From assembly GCA_958510875.1 (NCBI GenBank), contig OY294070.1, forward strand, positions 118,090,703-118,154,702: 64,000 nucleotides of DNA. Direction: 5' to 3'. The notes beneath the pieces were generated by a model, which was not told the DNA's origin, searched no databases, and was given only the letters and a program-made list of their open reading frames with translations. A program made the position numbers and the translations under genes. Each line of letters opens with the position of its first letter. The first letter of the stretch is position 1. This document shows, piece by piece, positions 54,529-64,000 of the stretch. Source of the DNA: Endomychus coccineus. Lineage: Eukaryota > Arthropoda > Insecta > Coleoptera > Endomychidae.

Positions 54529-56399
54529 CAGTGGCTGCTCCTCGAAGGAGGCTAAGGAGGCTCAGCCTCCTCACCAATTTATCTTAATGATCATTCTCCA
54601 TTTTATTTCCTGTTTCTCTGATAATTTTTAAAATTTTACAATTAATTCCCCGTTCTCAGTAGTTATTTTTAATCTGGCAACAGTGCCCTGAGGCTCTCTA
54701 TATATCTCAAACGCTGAGCATGTGTTGTTCAACGCAGTTGCCGTTTTTCCGACCAGTCCGAACGCCAACTGGGTAAATGAGCGAAAACGGCAACACCCTC
54801 TGGAGGCTAGCCTGCGGCAGCCGCTAGCAATCTATGACATACGAGACGAGCGTTCTGCCGACTGCTGAGTAGGTCAGTCAGTGCTTGTTTGTTTATGTGT
54901 TGTCACGCCAAGTAAGGTTAGATTGTTGTCTGTTGTAAATCTAAAATGAGTGTTAGTGAGTTAGTTGCTGCCTTTTAGAAAATCCATTTAGTGAATTAAC
55001 ATATGATAAAAGTGTTTCTTTTAAATAAACGGCCTTTACCGGATTTGGAAGGATTAGTAATGTCAGGTAACTATCAAAATCGATCATTGTTAATACTAAT
55101 AGTAATACTGACAAGACGAAGTTTTAAAAAAATCATTGATTTCCCTGTAATGCTCCAACTCGATGGAATTTTACATCACGTGCAGTATTTACCATCCATA
55201 AAAATAAAGACAAATTAATTGAAACATTTGATTTTGTATTAAACAGTGATGACTTTTCAACAGATCAGGTTTCATTAAATGCTGCTGTTGGTTTAAAATC
55301 TTATTATTAGAAAATGAAGAATTTTTGTGTTTTCTTGATAATTTTAAATTAATATTTGAATAAACTGATCTTGTTTTTCAAACTTTACAACATAAATTCA
55401 AGAGATCGTTAAAACATCTCATTGGAAAAATTTCAATTTTCGGTAATACAGAATTTCATTTTAATATTTTATTTGAAAATTTTTGAACTGATGAGGCTCC
55501 TCCCGCGAAAAGGAGGAAAACATATAATTTGGTAGACAAGAAACTACATTAAGTATAAACAACTTTTTTATGAAATTTTAGATACTATTAAAGGTCAAAT
55601 TGAGATTCGATTTTCCGATTTACATGAATTGAAGTTTTTTGACTTGACGAATAGAAGATTTTTCGAATCTTTTTCAAAAGAGTTCCCCAATACACTTTAA
55701 TATAACTTAGTTCTAAAATATAAATTTTTTGATAAAATAGCACGGCACAATGAATTATGCGTTATATACTCGGATAAAGATATTTTAGGCCAGTATGACA
55801 GTCACGCCGATATGATAAAATATATGATAGACAATGATTTGCAACAAGTTTTACCTCAGTTTTATAAACTACTTTGATTGACAGTCACCATTTCTGTCAC
55901 GTCGGCATCGGTGGAGAGATCATTTTCTACTCTCAAACGAATCAAAACTTACATGCCAAATACAATGGGCCAAAATCGTTTATACAATGTTAGTTTAATA
56001 TCTATTGAAAAAGATTTAGTAAAACACTTAAAACAAAATGATACACTTTTTGATAATATTATTGATCATTTTTCGCAAACTAAAGACCGTAGAATTCCGT
56101 TAATATATAAAAAAAAATAATAGAATTAATAAAAAAAAACAAAATATGAAAAATTCCAAAAAAAAGAAAAAATATTAAAAATCAAAAAAAAAATGAAAGA
56201 CAAAAAACGAACGAAAAAATTTTTTGCCAAGAGAAACTCTATACCTCCACGTTGGTTCTTGCTGGGTAACAATTAGTTTTGTCACTGAAGTAGCTGGTAC
56301 GGCCGCTGTGCAAAGGTTAAAAGGCTGTGAATGGAGTATATTTTTACAAAATCGTTTTATGTCCAGCCTCCTCTCTCAAAAATTCACGAGCCGCCACTG
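54529..56399 (+). mobile_element. Complete hAT element (ZMYM1-like), with 8-bp target duplication
   Basis: The ends are CAGTGGCTGCTC and, inverted, GAGCCGCCACTG, the CAG-type hAT terminus. The 8-bp direct repeat GGCATCAA lies at 54521-54528 and 56400-56407, as expected for hAT. A GC-rich leader (54660-54900) precedes the coding part. ATG at 54946 starts MSVSELVAAF. A stop follows, then LLNKRPLPDLEGLVMSG (55014 on), DEAPPAKRRK (55495) and the C-terminal dimerisation frame 55878-56120 (TSASVERSFSTLKRIKTYM, GQNRLYNVSLISIEKDLVKH). Most of the catalytic domain is deleted: 1871 bp against several kb for autonomous relatives. It is non-autonomous and decayed inside, although both ends are intact. 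Confidence 0.93.
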
Positions 56400-56407
56400 G
56401 GCATCAA

Positions 56408-57149
56408 ATGCGGAAACAAATTTTCGATAGTGTAGATAGAATTAGGATTAGTTTTACCAGGACAGCGAAGATGGAGCCGAGAGTTTGCGGTTTGAAATAT
56501 GGATCCAATTTTTAAATTTTGTACATTTAGCTCGCGGCGTGTAGCATTCACTATAATCGGGTTCAGACCGCAAATGAGTTATTCATTTTAGATTTATGGC
56601 GGCTTCGCTTGCTGTTTATCCGGTAGCGGTGCAAATATTTCCATGTGCTTCACTCCTGATATATTATAGGACGGAATTGAATAAGACGTTCCTTGACTTC
56701 TTTATGGCTCATCTACGAGGAGAGTTTACAAGTGTAAGAAACGTCAGGAGCAATGGGTTCGGTTTCATTGCAAAAATTACGATAATATTGTAGCAGAAGG
56801 GTTAATTGAAGCTTATATAATTGTTAGATTTATATTTAATAACTTCATCAATATCTCTTTGGTTCCAATATGTTTAGATTACAACGTTTATCGTTTGTAT
56901 TCTGCGTTTTGATTCACAAAGGTAGGATCTATAATCTGTTTGTTCGATTTGAACGACAATGTCGTTGGCAGAAGGTTTTGGGGACCATAAAGATGTCCGG
57001 AAATTCATATGCAAAACTTCAGGAGGAGATTATACTCGAAAATAGAACAACATATGCCCGGAAATGTTTCAATAAATAGCGAAAGAACCACGGCGCTTTA
57101 TTAATTAAAAAACGAATCGTAAATTGATTATGGAATAACAAAAATTAAC
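56408..57149. other. No gene recognised
   Basis: Frames at 56596-56793 and 56870-57079 (+) have no known motif. The part near 57080-57149 may be the flank of the transposase tail that follows. Confidence 0.35.
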
Positions 57150-57314
57150 AAGTAATTATAACATGTGCTGGAAATGACCGCCGTTCATGTCAATTCACTT
57201 TCCAGCCGATTCCTCATGGATGTTCGCACTCCTTCAAATAAGCCTTCCTTATTCAGAATTATCTCGCATTGCTCTATTACGCTTTGTTCAAGATGTTCCT
57301 AGTTTCCAATTGGA
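57150..57314 (-). pseudogene. Transposase C-terminal tail, Tc1/mariner superfamily
   Basis: The minus strand ends MNGGHFQHML, the characteristic last residues of the long-TIR, DUF4817-associated transposases. It is preceded by FEGVRTSMRNRLESELT in one frame. The MULE at 57324 is inserted next to it. No other part of the protein was seen beyond the MULE, so the call is tentative. Confidence 0.4.
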
Positions 57315-57323
57315 ATCGAGTAG

Positions 57324-58835
57324 GACATCTACGACTAGCGCGCAGCTCATTAAAAATAATCCCCTTCTTATACCACTAGCGCGCGGGGTCGGTATACGAC
57401 CAGCGCGCGAGCTACCTGCCGTATACCTGCACCCTTTTATGTGATCAAAACAAAATTAAAATGCACTTTTTTTTTGCAAAAAAATTTTTTTTTAGTTCAT
57501 CAAATAATAAAAAAAGAGGATCTTAGCCTTTTTTGATTTTTTTTTCTAACTTGAACCAAACTCATAATATACATTGGTATTCAATATAAATAAACATAGA
57601 TATGGTACGGCTGATGGATTCTTTTGCAACATTTTTACTTTGTGTTTTTTGGGGGGTTATTTAGATAATTATAAACAAATGATTTGATTAAAAAAAGCCC
57701 ATCATCATGATATGTTATGCAATCAATTACTACTTGGACTTATTTTCTCAATTTTTTTCTAATTTTCAACCATGTTATCTATGTTAAGTGGAAAATGGAA
57801 AGGGTTACGTGTGATCGATAACTATAGATCTAGAAAAGACCGTGCAATTAATGCAGGCCAACGTAGGACGTATGTATATATAAGTTTCAATGTCGCCGTC
57901 GAATCATCCACACAAGAAGATCCGAATTTCCAGCCATTCCAAGTGACATTGCAGAAACTCATGAACGTATTGATTGGATGATCCAAAATGATCAGATTTC
58001 TACCCCAGACAATGAAAGTATGATCCTGTCAACCAAAAAATAGTGCCTTGGAACTATTCAAAGTACAGTTTTTATGCCAAATGAGAACGATCTATATGGA
58101 CGGCACATTTGAGTATTGTGTCCAACATTTCCAGCAACTTTTTATCATCCATGGAGTGAAAAACAACAACTAAATACCGCTGTTGTTTTGTTTGTCAAAA
58201 ACAACTTACGACATTTTATTTCAATCAATAATTGATAAATGTTGGGAATATCCGTGGATATTTTTTCCATACAAGGTTGTTGTGGATTTTGAATAGGCAA
58301 TTCAAGATTAGTTGAGATCACGTTGGCGTGGGTTGATAAACCATGGCTGTTTATTCCACCTCACCCAGGCGTGGTTCAGGAAAATTCATGGATTTGGTCT
58401 CGTTCGAGAATACAAGAATAACTAATCTGTAATTGGAATGTGGCTCAGATGGACATTTGGCATACCTTTTCTACGACCAGGCGAGGTACAAGAAGCCTAT
58501 CGTATCATGGAACCGTACGTTGGTTATTTGTCACAATTGGAAAGATTTGACGGTTATTTGAAGACAAATTACATGTATAACGACGCAAAATATTCACCAC
58601 AGATATGGGCAACAGACAATATTTGGAATTGCGAAACAACAAATGCATGCGAATCATTTCATTCGCACTTTAACGTATGCTTTTCCAGTACGCATCCAAA
58701 CATTTATGAATTCGTCAGAGATTTAAAAGAATTTATTGTGGAAGCACAAATATGTATACCGCAGGTAGCTCGCGCGCTAGTCTTATACTGACCCTAGCGG
58801 CTTTAAGAGGCTTTGCGCGCTAGTCGTCGAACGCC
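57324..58835 (+). mobile_element. Mutator-like element (MULE) with FLYWCH-type protein and 9-bp target duplication
   Basis: ATCGAGTAG lies at both 57315-57323 and 58836-58844, the 9-bp duplication typical of MULEs. Ends share ACGACTAGCGCGCA. Inner inverted blocks include GCGCGCGAGCTACCTGC with its complement GCAGGTAGCTCGCGCGC. The motif (A)CTAGCGCGC is repeated five times in the arms. Coding remnants, all plus: GLRVIDNYRSRKDR (FLYWCH-like zinc-finger region, 57800), YMDGTFEYCVQHFQQLFII (transposase core with D, 58095), VVVDFE with a stop, and the open C terminus 58438-58791 (WTFGIPFLRPGEVQEAY, NACESFHSHFN, HPNIYEFVRDLKE). The zinc finger is cut short and the core has deletions. It is inactive. 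Confidence 0.92.
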
Positions 58836-58844
58836 ATCGAGTAG

Positions 58845-60574
58845 ACCATTGATTTCAAAAGGGGATTCGAAATTCGTCACATTACGCAGGTAAACATAAA
58901 ATTCGTGTACGATATTCGTCACATGGCATTCTGTCAACCGATTTTGGGACTCGTAATTCGTCGCAAAGATAATTAATGATTTAAAAATTTTAAAACCCAA
59001 TGAAAACCTTGTTGGTCGGTTTTACTTTATTTATTCACTAAATTAGTGTAATAAAAAATGTGTAACATATGATCAAGAATATAATGTACTTATAATACAT
59101 AAATTTTACATAACACTCGGAAGAAAAACATTTACAATTTATACATAATAATACTACATATTTTATGGATTGTGTTCATATATATTTGAAACAATTTTAA
59201 CAAAATGGAGGGTAGTTCTTTTGTTGTTACAAATCTAACAATAATTTTTACAAAAAATCTTGTCCCCGAATTGTGGGTGAGTTTTTAGATTTACAAGAAG
59301 TAGCCTACACTATTACATTTTATGTACACTTCTATTTGAAATTTTAACAAAACATCCATGAAATAAAAAATATTCAGTGAACTATATATTAAGAAGAGTT
59401 ATTTAAATGAGTGTGAAATAAATGACTCACAAGCGTTCATGGTTTTATTTGGAGTTGAAGAAGTTTCAGCCCAAATGTGGGGTGGAAAAGTGGCTTCGTC
59501 GGATATGAAATAATTCACCAAATAATTAGCAAAAACCGTTAACTGACGTCACTTTTTTATCGCAAGAAACTCACAAACAAAAAAATCGCTTACCACATTT
59601 GGATTTAAAAATACCATACCAAAACAGTAACGAAGCCACTTTCCAGTTTCACAATTTTTGTATTTATATTCACTACTAACCCCAAATTTTGTATTTTACG
59701 CCAGCAAGACTGGGTAAGATAGAAGCGGCAACCAATAATAATTGTAATCCCACACTCTACGAACTGCATTATGAATGACAATTTCAAAATCAACCACCAC
59801 TTTCTCAGGAATGAACCTTAAGTTGTTAATAGAAAAAATAAACCTATTTTTTGAAATCATTATCCAGAACAAAATTTTTCTGTCTTGACGTTTTGTACGA
59901 ATGTTCTTGCAGATAATGGTGAACTTCGTTGGCAGAGCGAGGCAAAGTTGGCAATGTTTTGCGACGCCTATTGTACATATTTTCTTTGACGCATTTCAAG
60001 TCCCGGGATTCAATGTTTCTGAAGAAAAATCTGAGGGAAAGGGAAAACCATTTGAAGCTAATTCTTTATGCAATATTTTAGTTGGTTTCTGTAGGTTTTT
60101 CTTCCGCTTTTCTTTTGCAGGCAACACTAAGAACTTGTCTAGCAGTTTTTCCTTCAGGTTCGTGATTATGTTATGTTTTTAATGTTGTTACAACAAAAAT
60201 ACCCTATTCCCCAATGATATAACGAATAAACCTTACATTTAGGCCGTTAGATGCACCTCCAGACATTAGTTGAAGATCGTTGTTTAGAAATCTCATAATT
60301 TCCGTACACTATTTGGGTATTTCCCCGCTCACTAATAATTTCTTTCACAAACGATATCTTGAATTTTGAAAAGAATGTTAACTATTACTTGTTAGCACGT
60401 ACAACACAAGAAATATAATGAATATAAGTTTAAAAACAAGCCCCTGTCGAGCCTTAATAAGCAACAAATTTTCAACTAGCCGTAACGATCAAGATCCGCT
60501 CATCCTTTCTGTTCTTATCAAAGAAAACTCTATGTGACGAGTTTCAGGCACCCTTAAAATTTACCTATGACCTT
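58845..60574. other. No gene recognised
   Basis: Frames at 59605-59793 (-) and 59901-60182 (+, 93 codons, Phe-rich) show no known motif. Short iterations of ATTCGT with GTCACAT occur at 58870-58960. The rest is AT-rich. Confidence 0.35.
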
Positions 60575-60790
60575 GAGCGATCCCCGTAATCAAATCGTGA
60601 CGAATATGAAAAAAAAATTTAAGGGGTTTAAGTCGGATGAACGTGGAGGCTTCTCAACTGGACCGTTACGGCCTATCCACTCCGGAGAGTAAACTAAATC
60701 TAAATGATTTCGAACTCGAACACTAAAATCGAGAGGTGCTCCATTCACGAATAAACCAACTTGATGAACTAATTGTGTATGGCACATTAT
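60575..60790 (-). pseudogene. DD41D-type transposase fragment
   Basis: The minus strand gives VNGAPLDFSVRVRNHLDLVY then SPEWIGRNGPVEKPPRSSDL and NPLNFF. This corresponds to QDGAPPHFA...RVRNHLD...RWIGRNGP...PPRSPDLNPLDFF of the family. The second D (in QDGAPPH) is N and the third (LDFF) is N, so both catalytic positions in the fragment are mutated. No TIRs were found. It is a third lineage of the same superfamily as 8460 and 44574. Confidence 0.8.
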
Positions 60791-61485
60791 GTAGAAGATC
60801 TGTAAGGTCGTGTTCCAAAGAATTCAAATATTTCTCTTGGAAAGCCAGATTTATTTAAATCTGAAATGGTTACTTATTACAAATATATTCCCTGAAATAA
60901 TTTTCTATTCAGTATACTAAAAATTCCCCAGAATCTTTATTTTATTTCGCAAACATAGCAAGTAGCACTTTGCACTTTCCCAAAATATTTTTCAAACATG
61001 TGAACCGTAAACTATGTGTAACCAATATGTGACGACCTTTCTCACAGACCACATGGTGCTTCCCTATTGCCGCTAATATGGACCTCAGCTTTCGGACACT
61101 TCTGCGAGTATGATTGTAGGAAAGAAAATATATTGGGAATGATTTGGGAACCGCAAAAGACAGACGTTAAGAAATACTCTAAGTTACATTGAAATCATAT
61201 TCAAATAGTCTACATACTGTATTTTATAACTCTGTTTTATAATGACACCCGCTGTTACATTAACTATCAAAATTTATCATAGAGTAAACACACATAAAAT
61301 AGACTATCAAGTCACATCGAAAATGAAAATTTCAGACACTTCCGCAGGGTAAATATCATATTCGTGTGACCAGAAAAACACTGTTGTCGTTAAGGTTCAA
61401 TAAAAAATACTACAATTCCCTTTAAACACTGAAGATGGATGTTGAAAATACCACTTGAAACTGTACCAAAAATTTTTTTTGCAAA
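60791..61485. other. No gene recognised
   Basis: AT-rich, no conserved frame or repeat. Confidence 0.4.
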
Positions 61486-61810
61486 ATTCAATCCCAATGG
61501 GGGTTAAATGGATTCGATAAATTTAGATGTTTTTGACAGCTAATATAATCACGTAGTTTTCATGACAGACAGTTCCAATAATGCATGGATCGTTACCATA
61601 GTTCAGAATGTCTCAGGTATCAGATAACGTTTACATGGCAGACAGATGATACAGTCACATATTGTCCATGAAAAAACACCCCATAACATAGATTATTTTT
61701 GTCAATTCAAATCAAATGCAATATGTATTTAAGTTTTAAAGCTCCAGAAGAGACATCGCGCTGGCCAAGCCGATGCATCACCTGTTCTATTGGTGCTGGT
61801 ATAGCATAAG
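61486..61810 (+). mobile_element. Helitron-like non-autonomous repeat, 5'-truncated copy
   Basis: Shares with 36325 and 40942 the blocks AATGGGGGTTAAATGGATTC, GTTTTTGACAGCTAATATAA, TCACGTAGTTTTCATGACAG, GACAGTTCC and CCATAACATAGAT. The 3' end has GACATCGCGCTGGCCAAGCC then GATGCATCACC and GGTATAGC, a decayed form of the same 3' hairpin end. Confidence 0.5.
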
Positions 61811-62143
61811 AATGTCCAGCTTACAATTGAAAAGATGGTACGTAATTTCGGAAACCACAAAATATTTAGGTAACATAGGTATAAAGGAAGATTTATTTTG
61901 ATAAATAAAACTAGAAATGGGTTGCCGCTTGGAGATAGATAAATAGTGTGCGTAACAAAGTTAATCTTCGCAAATCATTTGATTTGGTTACTTATTTTTA
62001 TATAATTGTTTCACATTCTATACTATATTCTTGGCATTTGTGAAAAGATAATGAAATAAATAATTTATTTCCTTGCCTATACACAATTAAATAGTATTCA
62101 AACTAATAACGTTTTTAAGAGAATGTACAAATACATTTTCCGG
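61811..62143. other. SINE-tail-like CCAAGCGGCAA at 61922, otherwise no gene
   Basis: GTTGCCGCTTGGAGATAG (61921-61938) repeats the tail of the SINE-like sequence at 2295. No A or B box of its own was seen close by. The tRNA-like sequence at 62144 lies 200 bp away. Confidence 0.3.
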
Positions 62144-62214
62144 TTCTGGGAACCGAACCCGAGTTTCCTAAGTAGGATCCTTTATTCTAACCCCTAGATC
62201 ACACCGCCACTTGT
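62144..62214 (-). repeat. tRNA-like sequence with A and B boxes
   Basis: Minus strand: GGCGGTGTGATCTAGGGGTT contains an A box (TGATCTAGGGG), and GGGTTCGGTTCCCAGAACC contains a near-perfect B box (GGTTCGGTTCC). TAGAATAAAGGATCC fills the middle. The anticodon arm (TCCTACTTAGGA) closes a four-base loop, and the acceptor stem does not pair. A tRNA pseudogene or SINE head is the best reading. Confidence 0.45.
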
Positions 62215-62239
62215 TATAAACTAATAAAAAACGATATAA

Positions 62240-62890
62240 GTTAACGTTTACTTCAATAATTGTTTTTGTTGTTGTTGTTGAACGATTTCGTTGAAATTTG
62301 GGTGAAAGCAGTTTTAAGTTAAGATAAATTTACTATGTAAGTTTTGGATCGATTCAATGTATACTCTGGGAGTTGTGATTTTTTTAAATTTTCCACTCTT
62401 CAAAAAGGATTTGTTTATTACAAGATTTCAATTAAAAACAACAGTCTCCGACTTCGTCCCGAAGAGAATAATAAGTAGAATTGCAGACCTGGGAAGAATT
62501 GTGTCTGTACTTATGGAGTTTAATTATATCAAAATTTAGATTCACGATTCACAACAAATTATGAACTGTCAAGTAAATTTAATGAATCTACAGTTTATAT
62601 CGGCAGCTCTGTAATGTGTTGCCAACTATAAAAATTAAATATACCTGGTTTGACGAAGGTAGCGCGGCACTTATTCAGGGAAATTGTTGAAGTGAATTGG
62701 TTGTAAAAGTAACCAAGTATGACGTTATATTATCCTTAAAGGGAATGAAACTCAAGTTTACCTCAATAATTGTTTTGTTTGTTGTTCTTGAACGATTTTG
62801 TTGCAATTTGAGTGAAAGCGGTTTTAAATTAACTTAAATTTACTTTAACTGTTTTGAATCGATTCAATTTATTGATAGTTATGATTTCCC
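62240..62890. repeat. Duplicated ~140-bp segment, ~512 bp apart
   Basis: TTTACTTCAATAATTGTTTT, TTGTTGTTGTTG, GAACGATTTCGTTGAAATTT, GGGTGAAAGCAGTTTTAAGT and GATCGATTCAATGTAT at 62245-62385 recur with substitutions at 62757-62885. A small GTT microsatellite lies in the first copy. No coding content was found; the frame 62357-62539 (+) has no motif. Confidence 0.7.
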
Positions 62891-63729
62891 TGAAAAACAA
62901 TGGGGTTCGACACCGAACAGCAAACATTTCTTTGTCAAAACTTGAATATAATCAGACCTTCCGTTTTTGGGTTATAGTGTAGACAAGCTTTTCGTGAAAT
63001 ACATCCAGACAGTTAAATTTTCAAAGTTACTTAAGATTCCATGAAACATACTTGGTGCAGGAATTTTTGCTCTAGAACTTTTATAACGATTTTAGAAATA
63101 ACTTTAGTTAATGCAATATACTCTTCGAGTCTGGGCCTACGAAGAGTATAATAATGGTTTAGCTGCGAGCTAGTCATGGGATCGAACACAAGCGACAACA
63201 CGAGCTGTTCAAATAAATAATGCATAAGCAGATAAAAGTTAAGGGTAAGTATTGAATTAAAGAGCACAAGGCATTCGTAATTCCTATAATTGACGAGCCG
63301 TTTGTGGTGCATTTTTAGAAAATAGCCATTTGCTTTGCTAGATGCTTAACGGATTATATTTGCATTTTAAATTGAACATTGTACCTGCACTTTGCGTTAA
63401 ATATGTATTTCGGAAATCGAATGATGTCAAGTTTAATGGATATTCGCCCTTTCAAGTAATTGCACCAATTGTTTAATTACTTTTTATGTTGCTAAATAAA
63501 GAATTTTAATATCCGAAATTGCTCTGTTGTGAAATTATGAAAGTTTTAAGTTATTTTCTGAAATTGTGAAAATAAAAGCGTTTTATTGAGATATTTACAA
63601 GGATATAAAGAGCAGTTATAAAATTATACGAATTTCAGTGCAAGTGGGGTAACTTCCCGGAATATCGTTTATGATTTCATGTTTATATTAATTGGTAGTA
63701 GTGATATTTGTATTCAGCATTCGCATATA
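62891..63729. other. No gene recognised
   Basis: AT-rich. The minus frame 63031-63312 (93 codons) shows no known motif. Confidence 0.4.
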
Positions 63730-64000
63730 CGAGGATAAGGTGAAAAGTCCCTGAAAAATAGAACAGATGAATCCACAATCTAAAATCACATATGACATTT
63801 AACTAAAACGCATTGAATTTGTCAGACTGATATGTCATTCAGTTCTGTTTTGACACCCATCGGAAACAAGCAGCCTTGAAGATTTTTGTAAACATGGAAG
63901 AAAGTTAATTTTGCGTCTTGATTAAACATTATTTCTTGCGTGGAAAAAAACATTACGCAAACTAAAGCATCGCTTGTTAAACATTATGGGAACTCTTCAC
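63730..64000 (+). mobile_element. mariner copy 6, cut by the window end
   Basis: The left TIR is CGAGGATAAGGTGAAAAGTC, preceded by TA. The leader has TTTTGACACCCATCGGAAAC, and the start codon at 63895 gives MEES followed by TAA. This early stop replaces the Glu codon of MEKSEF seen in other copies, and the frame then continues with the usual KHYFLRGK region. The remainder lies outside the window. The transposase of this copy is inactive from its fifth codon. Confidence 0.9.

Noticed and set aside
55485..55515. CTGATGAGGCTCCTCC...GCGAAAA as a second hammerhead ribozyme
   Set aside because: It lies in hAT coding sequence (DEAPPAKRRK), stem II does not pair well and there are no matching stem I strands.
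59901..60182. 93-codon Phe-rich frame as a gene
   Set aside because: Composition follows the AT-rich DNA, with no motif and no supporting context.

Overview
The window looks like an intergenic or heterochromatic piece of an AT-rich arthropod, most likely insect, genome. The signs are eukaryotic. Decayed copies of many metazoan transposon superfamilies sit side by side, one recombinase gene has a 56-nt GT-AG intron, and there is a nuclear-type tRNA gene with internal promoter boxes. The mix of mariner, jockey/RNase-H LINEs, Penelope-like elements, ZMYM1-type hAT, FLYWCH-MULE and Crypton-type elements is typical of insects; the order cannot be fixed from sequence alone. No host protein-coding gene was recognised. 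The only apparently intact conserved gene is tRNA-Arg(TCT) at 53037-53110 (minus).

Layout. 1-7.6 kb: a tRNA-related SINE, a 1.55-kb element with 18-bp terminal inverted repeats (TIRs), a broken LINE carrying a 115-bp tandem triplication, then the RNase-H end of a second LINE. 7.6-10.9 kb: a Tc1/mariner-superfamily element with ~500-bp TIRs, then half of a foldback element. 11.5-25.5 kb: four copies of one mariner family, a 618-bp-period tandem repeat, a Tc1 copy with a mutated catalytic residue, and a Penelope RT fragment. 25.5-27 kb: a Penelope-like element with RT remnant, GIY-YIG endonuclease and a hammerhead-ribozyme-like motif. 28.2-29.8 kb: a large palindromic foldback element. 30-41.4 kb: sparse, with LINE debris, Helitron-like repeats, a deleted mariner and a possible LTR. 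41.7-44 kb: a Crypton-type tyrosine recombinase gene split by a 1.08-kb foldback element. 44.1-46.2 kb: a DD41D transposon with ~480-bp TIRs. 48.6-58.8 kb: two hAT copies (one complete, with 8-bp target duplications), a Penelope RT, a ~1.4-kb foldback, tRNA-Arg, a LINE, and a complete MULE with 9-bp target duplications. 60-64 kb: fragments, tRNA-like sequence, and the start of another mariner copy.

Nothing here acts as a pathway; the interest lies in insertion history and in elements without coding capacity. The strongest observations are (i) the foldback element inside the Crypton exon, where removing it plus one copy of its 5-bp target duplication rejoins the reading frame; (ii) the hammerhead motif 375 bp downstream of the Penelope endonuclease stop; and (iii) a foldback superfamily sharing a TCGCTGAACACGA-like core at five or more loci. 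All identities were assigned by eye from motifs; no database search was run.
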